Assembly: GCA_031178645.1 (NCBI GenBank)
Contig: JAPSIP010000110.1
Location: forward strand, 1-5,919
Origin: Paracoccus sp. (in: a-proteobacteria)
Lineage (GTDB): Bacteria; Pseudomonadota; Alphaproteobacteria; Rhodobacterales; Rhodobacteraceae
DNA length: 5,919 nucleotides
Direction: 5' to 3'
Positions 1-5,919 of the stretch are shown piece by piece (the stretch's first letter is position 1; each line of letters opens with the position of its first letter). The position numbers and the translations under genes were made by a program. The notes beneath the pieces are model-generated. The model was not told where the DNA came from. It did no database searches and saw only the letters and a list, made by a program, of their open reading frames with translations.

Positions 1-1420
1 TCAGCAACTCGCCTTCCTCGAAGGGCTTGCCGAACATCTGCAGCCCCAGCGGCAGGCCCTGCTTGTCCAGGCCCACGGGCACCGCAATCCCCGGCAGCCC
101 GGCCAGGTTCAGCGTGACGGTGAAGACGTCGTTCAGATACATCTGCACCGGGTCGCTGCTGTCCATGGCCCCGATCCCGAAGGCCGCCGTCGGCGTGGTC
201 GGCGCAAGGATCGCGTCGATGCCTTGGGCAAAGGCGTTCTCGAAGTCGCGCTTGATCAGCGCACGGACCTTGCGGGCGCGGTTGTAATAGGCGTCATAGA
301 AGCCCGCCGACAGCACATAGGTGCCGATCATCACGCGGCGCTGCACCTCAAGCCCGAAGCCCTCGGCGCGGGTCTTTTCATACATCTCGGTGATGCCGTC
401 GCCCTGGCCCAGTCGGGCGCGGTGGCCATAGCGCACCCCGTCATAGCGGGCGAGGTTCGACGACGCTTCGGCAGGCGCGATCACGTAATAGGCGGGCAGC
501 GCGTATTTCGTGTGCGGCAGGCTGATATCGACGATGTCGGCGCCTGCGTCGCGCAGCATTTCGGCGCCCTTGTGCCACAGGGCGTCGATTTCGGGGGGCA
601 TCCCGTCCACGCGGTATTCGCGCGGGATGCCGATGCGCTTGCCGCGGATGTCGCCGGTCAGCAGGGCTTCGTAATCCGGCACCGGGTGGTCGGCACTGGT
701 CGAATCCTGCGGATCGACGGATGCCATCGCGCCCAGCATGATCGCCGCGTCGCGCACGGTCTTGGTCATCGGCCCCGCCTGGTCCAGCGACGACGCATAG
801 GCGATCACGCCCCAGCGGCTGACCCGGCCATAGGTCGGCTTCAACCCGACGATGCCGGTGAAGGCCGCGGGCTGGCGGATGGATCCGCCGGTGTCCGTCC
901 CGGTCGCGGCCAGGCACAGGTCAGCCGCCACCGCCGCCGCCGACCCGCCCGAGGATCCGCCCGGCGTCAACTGCCGGTCATCGACCTTCCAGGGGTTCAC
1001 GGCGGGACCATAGCAACTGGATTCGTTGGCCGAACCCATCGCAAACTCGTCCTGGTTCAGCTTGCCCAGCATAACTGCGCCAGCGTTCCACAGGTTCTGC
1101 GTCACGGTCGATTCATATTCCGGCCGGAAGCCCTGGAGGATGCGGCTGGCGGCCTGGCTCGGCACGCCCTTGACGCAGAAGACGTCCTTGATGCCCAGGG
1201 GGATGCCCGTCAACGCGGTCGCATTGCCCGCCCTGATCCGGGCGTCCGCCGCCTGCGCCATGTCGCGGGCCATGTCGGGCGTGTGGTGGACAAAGGCGTT
1301 CAGCGCGCCTGCGGCGTCGATGGCCGAAAGGCAGGCCTCGGTCAGTTCGACGGCGGTGGTGTCGCCCTTGCGCAGCGCGTCGCGGGCGTCGGCGATGGTC
1401 AGGCTGTTCAGATCGGTCAT
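1..1420 (-). CDS. gatA: Asp-tRNA(Asn)/Glu-tRNA(Gln) amidotransferase subunit A (3'-truncated by window edge)
   Basis: GatA is the glutaminase/amidase subunit of the cytoplasmic GatCAB complex. It releases ammonia from glutamine, and GatB uses that ammonia to amidate misacylated Glu-tRNA(Gln) (and Asp-tRNA(Asn) in organisms that need it). The minus-strand frame from ATG at 1420 gives 473 codons, still open at position 2 and ending EEGELL. The family is usually near 490 residues, so about 20 C-terminal residues are missing. The amidase-signature Ser-cisSer-Lys triad is complete: K78 in GIKDV (about 1187-1189), S156 in TPGGSSGGS (953-955) and nucleophile S180 in [11 protein letters not shown] (881-883). 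The GatA-typical blocks [30 protein letters not shown] and [10 protein letters not shown] are present. The start is set by the 4-base ATGA overlap with the gatC stop, which suggests translational coupling. No frameshift was seen. gatB is not in the window. Confidence 0.97.
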   Translation of the reverse strand, partial: MTDLNSLTIADARDALRKGDTTAVELTEACLSAIDAAGALNAFVHHTPDMARDMAQAADARIRAGNATALTGIPLGIKDVFCVKGVPSQAASRILQGFRPEYESTVTQNLWNAGAVMLGKLNQDEFAMGSANESSCYGPAVNPWKVDDRQLTPGGSSGGSAAAVAADLCLAATGTDTGGSIRQPAAFTGIVGLKPTYGRVSRWGVIAYASSLDQAGPMTKTVRDAAIMLGAMASVDPQDSTSADHPVPDYEALLTGDIRGKRIGIPREYRVDGMPPEIDALWHKGAEMLRDAGADIVDISLPHTKYALPAYYVIAPAEASSNLARYDGVRYGHRARLGQGDGITEMYEKTRAEGFGLEVQRRVMIGTYVLSAGFYDAYYNRARKVRALIKRDFENAFAQGIDAILAPTTPTAAFGIGAMDSSDPVQMYLNDVFTVTLNLAGLPGIAVPVGLDKQGLPLGLQMFGKPFEEGELL

Positions 1421-1704
1421 TCCACCACCTTCGGCACGGCAAAGAAGCCCTCTCGCGCGTCGGGGGCGTTGGACAGGATCCTGTCGGCCATCTCTCCGGT
1501 GGTCACGACATCCTCGCGCCGTTTCAGGCGCATGGGGGTGACGCCGGTCATCGGCTCGATGCCGGTCACGTCCACTTCGTTCAGTTGTTCCATGAAATGC
1601 AGGATGCCGTTCAGTTCGCGCGCAAGCGCCGGCAGGGCGGCGTCATCGACCGCGATGCGCGCCAGATGCGCGACCTTGCGGGCCTGATCCTCGGTGATCG
1701 ACAT
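1417..1704 (-). CDS. gatC: Asp-tRNA(Asn)/Glu-tRNA(Gln) amidotransferase subunit C
   Basis: GatC is the small non-catalytic subunit that wraps around the GatA-GatB interface and stabilises the GatCAB complex. This ORF encodes 95 residues, the usual GatC length. It begins [17 protein letters not shown], a typical GatC first helix. It then has the helix [19 protein letters not shown], the linker block GIEPMTGV and R-x-D (RREDVV), and the conserved C-terminal block [20 protein letters not shown]. The frame stays open upstream to 1851, but that extension overlaps the divergent gene. The ATG at 1704 has a good purine-rich ribosome binding site and gives the family length. Its TGA overlaps the gatA ATG (ATGA, 1417-1420), so the two are co-transcribed and probably co-translated. 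Confidence 0.97.
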   Translation of the reverse strand: MSITEDQARKVAHLARIAVDDAALPALARELNGILHFMEQLNEVDVTGIEPMTGVTPMRLKRREDVVTTGEMADRILSNAPDAREGFFAVPKVVE

Positions 1705-1708
1705 GGCG

Positions 1709-1717
1709 TTTCCTTTC
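1709..1717 (-). promoter_or_regulatory. gatC ribosome binding site
   Basis: Read on the minus strand this is GAAAGGAAA, ending 4 bases before the ATG at 1704. Its AAGGA core is the best Shine-Dalgarno match near any upstream start in this frame, which supports ATG 1704 over longer versions of the ORF. Confidence 0.7.
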
Positions 1718-1720
1718 GTT

Positions 1721-1750
1721 GGGCGCGGGTCTACAACCCCGGACGCGCCC
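1721..1750. repeat. Inverted repeat in the divergent gatC / transporter gap
   Basis: Perfect 7-base arms GGGCGCG (1721-1727) and CGCGCCC (1744-1750) are separated by 16 bases. Arm centres are 23 bp apart, about two helical turns, a spacing compatible with a dimeric regulator. The repeat covers the spacer and -10 of the possible gatC promoter. The arms are pure G/C in a G/C-rich genome, so chance is a real alternative. Confidence 0.4.
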
Positions 1751-1756
1751 CTGCAA
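1728..1756 (-). promoter_or_regulatory. Possible sigma-70-type promoter for gatCA
   Basis: On the minus strand TTGCAG (1756-1751) and TAGACC (1733-1728) are separated by exactly 17 bases, about 24 bases upstream of the gatC ATG. Each hexamer matches only about half of the consensus (TTG of the -35; T, A and A of the -10). The call rests on spacing and position. No comparable plus-strand promoter for the transporter was found in the gap. Confidence 0.35.
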
Positions 1757-1765
1757 GAACTGCGC

Positions 1766-1770
1766 AAAGG
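1766..1770 (+). promoter_or_regulatory. Ribosome binding site of the AEC transporter
   Basis: AAAGG ends 4 bases before the ATG at 1775. It is the deciding evidence for that start, because the in-frame upstream ATGs near 1694 and 1703 lie inside gatC on the opposite strand and would add a non-membrane, proline-rich leader unlike the family. Confidence 0.6.
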
Positions 1771-1774
1771 TCCG

Positions 1775-2713
1775 ATGCAGCCGATCCTGTCCATCCTGCC
1801 CGTGATCGCGCTTGTGGCGCTTGGGCACCTGCTGCGCCGCTGGCGCATCATCGCCCCCGGAAGCTGGCCGGGGATCGAGCAGTTGGGCTTTCGCGTCCTG
1901 TTCCCGGCGATCCTGCTGGTGTCGATCTATCGCGCGGAACTGTCGGTGGGCGCGCTTGGCCGTTACCTGGGGGCGATGGCGGTGGCCTTTGCGCTGACGG
2001 GGGCGGTGGCGCTGCTGCTGCGCCGCCCGCTGGGCCTGGACAATCCGCGCGCGACATCGCTGTTCCAGGGGGCGCTGCGGTTCAATTCGCTGCTGATCCT
2101 GGCGGTGGCGGCGCAGGGGCTGGGGCCGGCGGCGCTTGGTGATCTGGCGGTGGCGCTGGCCTTCCTGATCCCGGCCTTCAACATCGCGGCCATCGTGGCG
2201 CTGACCCTGCTGCCGGGGGCAGACGCGATCCGTCCCGGCCCCGGCTCGATCCGCCGGATCGGGTCCGAGATCGCGCGCAACCCGCTGGTCCTGGGCTGCA
2301 CGGCGGGGCTTTTGCTGAACCTGTCGGGTGTGGTCCTGCCGGACTGGGCGATGTCGCCGCTGGACTGGCTGGGCCAGGGCGCGCTTGCCCTGGGCCTGCT
2401 CAGCGTCGGCGCGGGGATCGAGTTGCGCCGCCTGTGGCAGACCGACGCCGCGATGTGGGCGGGCGTCGCGCTGCGCCTGGCGCTGTGTCCGGCGATCTTC
2501 CTTGCCTGCGCGCTGATCCTGTCGCTGCCGGGGGGCCAGATCGCGTCGGGGCTGCTGGCGACGGCGGCGCCGGGGGCCTCGGCGGGCTATATCCTGGCCC
2601 GGCAGATGGGCGGAGATGCCGAGTTCTTCGCCGACATCTTCACCTGGCAGACGGTTCTGGCGGCGGCCAGCCTGCCCCTTTGGCTGGCGGCGGCGCAGAT
2701 GGTGCAGCCCTGA
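1775..2713 (+). CDS. AEC (auxin efflux carrier) family transporter
   Basis: This is a 312-residue inner-membrane protein of the AEC/BART-type transporter family (usual length about 310). Characterised bacterial members move small organic acids such as malate or malonate, but substrate cannot be predicted from this sequence. About ten hydrophobic segments are visible, near residues 5-20, 36-54, 61-83, 98-116, 122-147, 168-188, 197-216, 226-250, 256-275 and 288-308. Family-like blocks are GALRFNSLLILAVA (about 99-112), NPLVLGCTAGLLLNLSG (169-185) and, near the C-terminus, AAPGASAGYILARQMGGDAE (264-283) followed by a Thr/Trp-Gln-Thr segment and SLPLWLA. Translation from M1 (MQPILSILPVIALVALG) places the first membrane helix right at the N-terminus, as is usual. 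The gene is divergent from gatCA and convergent with the oxidase operon, so it is probably monocistronic; its stop abuts the stop of the neighbouring gene with no gap. Confidence 0.9.
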   Translation: MQPILSILPVIALVALGHLLRRWRIIAPGSWPGIEQLGFRVLFPAILLVSIYRAELSVGALGRYLGAMAVAFALTGAVALLLRRPLGLDNPRATSLFQGALRFNSLLILAVAAQGLGPAALGDLAVALAFLIPAFNIAAIVALTLLPGADAIRPGPGSIRRIGSEIARNPLVLGCTAGLLLNLSGVVLPDWAMSPLDWLGQGALALGLLSVGAGIELRRLWQTDAAMWAGVALRLALCPAIFLACALILSLPGGQIASGLLATAAPGASAGYILARQMGGDAEFFADIFTWQTVLAAASLPLWLAAAQMVQP

Positions 2714-3025
2714 TCACCCGCAGGTCGAGGTCGCGATCACCGGGAACAGCGTCACGGCACTTGCCACGGCGCCGATCCAGTTCCCGGCCCTGACCAGCAT
2801 CGCCTGCCGCGCGTCGCCCGACGCCCGGTTCCAGCGGATCAAGGCCGCGTGCAGCGCCAGCCCCAGAAGCCAGGCCGCGATCATCGCCGGCGGATGCAGC
2901 GCGCCCAGGGGCGTGTCCCGGGTCGGCCAGTCCAGGCCGCAACCCAGCCCGTGCAGGCCATAGATCCCGGAAAACAGCGCCCCCCACAAGATCGGCCCGG
3001 CCAGCACCCTTGCCATCCAGATCAT
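2714..3025 (-). CDS. Small membrane protein of the oxidase operon, function unknown
   Basis: This encodes 103 residues with three likely membrane segments (about 4-29, 45-65 and 79-100) and short loops. I do not recognise a named family. The first segment carries the block GPILWGALFSGIYGLHGLGC, and its HxxxC (H25, C29), with H44, H59 and C102 near the C-terminus, are the only obvious candidate functional residues. Its ATG overlaps the stop of the fused subunit I/III gene by one base (TGATG on the minus strand), which indicates translational coupling and a role tied to the oxidase, either as an extra small subunit or as an assembly or copper/heme-insertion helper. That role is inferred only from position. 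An alternative start is M4 (ATG at 3016). The coding frame ends at TGA 2716-2714, directly against the transporter's stop, so no terminator fits between them. Confidence 0.8.
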   Translation of the reverse strand: MIWMARVLAGPILWGALFSGIYGLHGLGCGLDWPTRDTPLGALHPPAMIAAWLLGLALHAALIRWNRASGDARQAMLVRAGNWIGAVASAVTLFPVIATSTCG

Positions 3026-5532
3026 CAGCCGATCTCCTGCAGGGCAATGACGCCAAGGGACAGGGCCGAGGTTCCCAGCCAGAAGGCCTGGAACAACTGC
3101 CAGACCGGCGCCGCCCCCCGCCGCATGGTCGAGGTCCGGCCCTGCCGCGCATCCGCCAGGCTGCGCAGCGCCAGCATCAGCGTGACCACGCCGTGAAAGC
3201 CCGCATAGCCCAGCAGCGCCGCGCGCAGCGCATCACGCGCATGGCGGGTCGGGTCGTCGAATTGCCACGCCACCCCCGCCAACAGCAGCAATGCCAGCCC
3301 CGCCGCCGCAACGCCGGCCAAGGCTGCCAAGCGGCCCAGGGGGGCGGCCCGCTGCGCCTCGGCCAGCAGGCTGGCAACCAGGCCCAAGCCCATCACCAGC
3401 AGGGCGGCGGCCCCCGTCAGCAGCACGGGCCAGCCCAGCCCGCTTTCGGGCGGCGGCCAGTTCGGCGCGATGACCGTCAGGAAGGCAACCCCGAACAGCA
3501 GCGAGGCATAAAGCGTGGCATCCGCCACCAGCAGCGTCACCGTGCCGCTATAGGCCAGGGTGTTGCGCACCTGCCAGTGTTCGTGCAGCGCCAGGCCCGG
3601 CGCCACGGCCAGGGGTTCGGCGTCCCGCCTGCTGCCCATGAGGCCGCCCCATTGCCAGCCCGCCCACAGGATCAGCAGGATCGCCAGCGGCGTGGCCCAG
3701 TAAAGCCCCGCCAGCATCAGCAGGAAGAAACTGCCGACTGCTGCCGCCGTCCAGATCGGCAGACGGGTATTGCCCGGCAACACGGCCACATGGTCCGGGC
3801 GGCCGGTGCCGGGTTCGGTCACCAGCACCTCGCGCCGGTCGCGGGGGGCGCCGGGCAGCAGCCCCTCGCCCCGCGCCAGGGGCAGCGTCACGCTTGCATC
3901 GTGGCGGCCCGGCCCGGCCAGCGAGGCGAAGTTGTAGGACGGCGCGGGCAGCGCCATCGCCCAGTCCATCGTCTGCGCCTTCCACGGGTTGCGGTGGCTG
4001 CGCCGCCCGAACAGCCATTGCATCGCGATGTCCAGCACGAACAGCGCAAAGCCCACCGACATGACCATCCCCCCGATCGACGAGACCAGGTTCAGCCATT
4101 CCCATTCGGGATTGTCGGGATAGCGGTCGACCCTGCGCGGCATCCCCAGAAGGCCCGTCAGGTGCATGATGAAGAAGGTGCCGTGAAAGCCCAGGAAGAT
4201 CAGCCAGAAGGCGGCCTCGCCCAGGGCGCGCACGCGAAAGCGGCCGCTGATCATCGGCATCCAGTAGGTGATCCCGGCCAGGATCGGAAAGACGAAGCCG
4301 CCGACCAGCACGTAATGCAGGTGCGCCACCACGAAATGCGTGTCATGGGCCTGCCAGTTGAAGGGCACCATCGCCAGCATCACGCCGGTCAGGCCGCCCA
4401 TCACGAAGGTCGCGAAGAAGCCGATGACATGCAGCATCGGCAGGCGCAGTTCCACCCTGCCCGCCCACATCGTCCCGATCCAGGCAAAGATCTGGACCGA
4501 GGTCGGCACCGCCACAAGGGCCGACGCGGCCGAGAAGAAGGCAAGCGCCATATGCGGGATGCCCACGGTGAACATGTGATGCACCCACAGCCCGAAGGAC
4601 AGGAACACCAGCCCCACGATGGCCGCGACGATGGCGCCATATCCCAGGATCCGGGTGCGGGCGAAGACCGGGATGATCGTGGACAGAACGCCCGCTGCGG
4701 GCAGGAAGATGATATAAACCTCGGGGTGGCCGAACAGCCAGAACAGGTGCTGCCACAGCATCGGGTCGCCGCCGCGCAACACGTCGAAGAAGGGCCAGTC
4801 GAAGGCGCGTTCCAGTTCCAGCAGGATGGACCCCAGGATTAGCGGCGGAAAGCCCACCAGCATCATCGCCGCCGTTCCCAGCATGTACCAGCCCATCAGA
4901 GGCATCCGCGTCAGCGCCATGCCCGCCGCGCGCAGGCGCAGGATCGTCACGATGATCTCGACCGCCGCAGCCATGGCCGAGATCTCGACGAAGGTCACGC
5001 CCAGCAGCCAGACATCGGCGCTGATGCCGGGCGTATAGGTCTTGCCCGACAGGGGCACATACATGAACCAGCCGCCATCCGGGGCCACGCCGAACAGCAG
5101 CGAGGACAGGATGATGATCCCCCCGAACAGATAGCACCAATAGCCAAGCGCCCCCAGCCGGGGAAAGGCCATGTCCCGCGCCCCCAGGATCTTGGGCAGA
5201 AGCCACATCGCCAATCCTTCCAGCATGGGAATGGCGAACAGGAACATCATGATGCTGCCGTGCATCGTGAAGATCTGGTTATACAGCTGCGTGTCCAGGA
5301 AGGCCCCGTCGCGGGTCGCAAGCTGCGCGCGGATCAGCATCGCCAGCACGCCGCCGATCGAGAAGAACAGGAAGGACGTCGCCATGAAGCGCAGCCCGAT
5401 GGTGCCGTGATTGACCGAGGCGATGGAGCCGCGCCAGCCCGGCAGGTCGGACCAGATCCGATCCATCTGCCGGTGCAGCGGCAGGGCCTTCTGGGGCGGG
5501 TTCGACGCGATGGCGTGGGGGTCTTCGGTCAT
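3025..5532 (-). CDS. ctaD: Fused cytochrome c oxidase subunit I + III (A1-type heme-copper oxidase)
   Basis: This 835-residue membrane protein is the catalytic subunit of an aa3-like cytochrome c oxidase that reduces O2 to water at a heme a3-CuB centre. Residues 1-540 are subunit I with 12 helices; 541-590 is a polar linker; 591-632 holds two further helices; 659-835 is a divergent five-helix subunit III domain with GFHG at 778-781. Visible ligands are H91 and H406 (heme a), H404 (heme a3), H269, H318 and H319 (CuB), H396 and D397 (Mg site), and R466/R467. HPEVY (269-273) supplies E271 and cross-link Tyr273, marking type A1. D-channel entry D120 is present. Unusual features are Gln347 where the K-channel Lys is expected, no Asn at the D-channel positions, and Glu192 in place of the third Asn. 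The ATG at 5532 overlaps the subunit II stop (ATGA); the stop overlaps the next gene. Fused I/III chains are known (e.g. Thermus caa3). It is probably a secondary oxidase. Confidence 0.95.
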   Translation of the reverse strand: MTEDPHAIASNPPQKALPLHRQMDRIWSDLPGWRGSIASVNHGTIGLRFMATSFLFFSIGGVLAMLIRAQLATRDGAFLDTQLYNQIFTMHGSIMMFLFAIPMLEGLAMWLLPKILGARDMAFPRLGALGYWCYLFGGIIILSSLLFGVAPDGGWFMYVPLSGKTYTPGISADVWLLGVTFVEISAMAAAVEIIVTILRLRAAGMALTRMPLMGWYMLGTAAMMLVGFPPLILGSILLELERAFDWPFFDVLRGGDPMLWQHLFWLFGHPEVYIIFLPAAGVLSTIIPVFARTRILGYGAIVAAIVGLVFLSFGLWVHHMFTVGIPHMALAFFSAASALVAVPTSVQIFAWIGTMWAGRVELRLPMLHVIGFFATFVMGGLTGVMLAMVPFNWQAHDTHFVVAHLHYVLVGGFVFPILAGITYWMPMISGRFRVRALGEAAFWLIFLGFHGTFFIMHLTGLLGMPRRVDRYPDNPEWEWLNLVSSIGGMVMSVGFALFVLDIAMQWLFGRRSHRNPWKAQTMDWAMALPAPSYNFASLAGPGRHDASVTLPLARGEGLLPGAPRDRREVLVTEPGTGRPDHVAVLPGNTRLPIWTAAAVGSFFLLMLAGLYWATPLAILLILWAGWQWGGLMGSRRDAEPLAVAPGLALHEHWQVRNTLAYSGTVTLLVADATLYASLLFGVAFLTVIAPNWPPPESGLGWPVLLTGAAALLVMGLGLVASLLAEAQRAAPLGRLAALAGVAAAGLALLLLAGVAWQFDDPTRHARDALRAALLGYAGFHGVVTLMLALRSLADARQGRTSTMRRGAAPVWQLFQAFWLGTSALSLGVIALQEIG

Positions 5533-5919
5533 GGAAGGCTTTCGGCGGAAGCGAAGGGGGGCGGGTCGGCGGGGTCATAGACCACCACCTCGAAGCGCAT
5601 TGCGGAATGGCCGATGCCGCAGAACTCGGCGCACAACCCTTCATGCGTGCCGGGCGCGTCGGCCATCAGGCGGTGGACGTTGCGGTGGCCGGGGATCGCG
5701 TCCATCTTGCCGCCAAGCTGCGGCACCCAAAAGGAATGGATCACGTCGCGGCTGGTCAGGACGATGTCGAAGGGCTGGCCTGCGGGGACATACAACACGC
5801 CCTCGGTCTGGACCGGGCCGTCCGGTCCCGGCTGGACGAAGCGCCAGCCCCATTGCTGCGCCTCGCCCTGGACCTGAAGGGTGCCGTCGTCGCGGGGGAA
5901 CGGATCATCGCCCGCGACG
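5529..5919 (-). CDS. coxB: Cytochrome c oxidase subunit II, CuA domain (5' end beyond window)
   Basis: Subunit II accepts electrons from cytochrome c at a binuclear CuA centre in the periplasm and passes them to heme a of subunit I. The last 129 residues are visible, open from base 5918 to the TGA at 5531-5529; the signal region and two transmembrane helices lie outside the window. The cupredoxin domain contains the aromatic block QQWGWRF (visible residues 21-27), DVIHSFWVP with the first CuA histidine (H61) and KMDAIPGH. The full CuA motif CAEFCGIGHSAM (residues 96-107, positions 5598-5633) follows, including the Glu that normally contributes a backbone ligand and bridges to the Mg site. The complete CuA set argues for a cytochrome c rather than a quinol oxidase. 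Only 22 residues follow the motif, so there is no C-terminal heme c domain as in caa3 enzymes. The gene overlaps the subunit I/III ATG by 4 bases. Confidence 0.95.
   Translation of the reverse strand, partial: VAGDDPFPRDDGTLQVQGEAQQWGWRFVQPGPDGPVQTEGVLYVPAGQPFDIVLTSRDVIHSFWVPQLGGKMDAIPGHRNVHRLMADAPGTHEGLCAEFCGIGHSAMRFEVVVYDPADPPPFASAESLP

Noticed and set aside
224..1687. Plus-strand open frame of 487 codons opposite gatC-gatA
   Set aside because: It lies antisense to two well-recognised genes and crosses their boundary, has no ribosome binding site and no recognisable domain; it is a by-product of high G/C third positions.
1694..1774. Longer version of the AEC transporter starting inside gatC
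   Set aside because: The extra 27 residues are polar and proline-rich with no ribosome binding site, while ATG 1775 has AAAGG 4 bases upstream and begins directly with the first membrane helix.
1705..1851. Upstream extension of gatC by 49 codons
   Set aside because: It would overlap the divergent transporter gene and lengthen GatC well beyond the family size; ATG 1704 has a good ribosome binding site and gives exactly 95 residues.
2712..2752. Possible terminator built from the repeated GATCACC/GATCACCG near the convergent stops
   Set aside because: The two copies are direct rather than inverted repeats, so they do not fold into a stem, and no T-run follows on either strand.
3010..4842. Plus-strand open frame of 610 codons opposite the oxidase gene
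   Set aside because: Its product is dominated by His, Gln, Arg, Asp and Gly with no hydrophobic core or motif, as expected for the antisense of a G/C-biased membrane-protein gene. The minus strand carries an unmistakable oxidase with all metal ligands.
4343..5206. Second minus-strand frame of 287 codons inside the oxidase gene
   Set aside because: It is wholly embedded in the subunit I/III frame, shows Arg/Gly/Asp-rich composition, and has no motif or independent start signal.
5529..5798. Short complete gene starting at GTG 5798 for the CuA domain
   Set aside because: The frame continues upstream to the window edge with conserved subunit II sequence (QQWGWRF), so the GTG is an internal valine and the gene is cut by the window.

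Overview
The window looks like chromosomal DNA from a high-GC alphaproteobacterium, most likely a Paracoccus-like member of the Rhodobacteraceae. The reasons are strong G/C preference at third codon positions, tightly overlapping genes, and the character of GatC/GatA and of the heme-copper oxidase. The genus is an inference; no rRNA or other marker is present. The window is almost entirely coding, with only one intergenic gap (about 70 bp). No tRNA, rRNA, CRISPR array, insertion sequence or phage gene was seen.

Region 1 (1-1704, minus strand) is a gatC-gatA pair joined by an ATGA overlap. It encodes two subunits of the tRNA-dependent amidotransferase that makes Gln-tRNA(Gln), and in many bacteria Asn-tRNA(Asn). 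GatA runs off the left edge, lacking roughly its last 20 residues. Region 2 (1705-1774) is a short divergent gap holding a possible gatC promoter, a 7-bp-arm inverted repeat and both ribosome binding sites. Region 3 (1775-2713, plus strand) is a complete AEC (auxin efflux carrier) family transporter whose substrate cannot be read from sequence.

Region 4 (2714-5919, minus strand) is a compact cytochrome c oxidase operon. Transcribed right to left, it holds subunit II (only its CuA domain lies in the window), a fused subunit I + subunit III polypeptide of 835 residues, and a 103-residue membrane protein of unknown function. The three are linked by ATGA and TGATG overlaps, so they are probably translated together and the small protein is a candidate extra subunit or assembly partner. 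The operon converges on the AEC transporter with stop codons directly abutting (TGA|TCA).

The most interesting part is the oxidase. Subunit II has the full CuA motif and no fused cytochrome c domain in its C-terminus, and subunit I has every heme and CuB ligand plus the HPEVY motif of A1-type enzymes. However, the lysine that defines the K proton channel is Gln (residue 347), and the conserved asparagines of the D channel are missing, one being replaced by Glu (residue 192). This points to a divergent, probably secondary aa3-like cytochrome c oxidase with altered proton pathways, possibly related to the CoxMNOP type of rhizobia, rather than the housekeeping ctaC/ctaD/ctaE enzyme.
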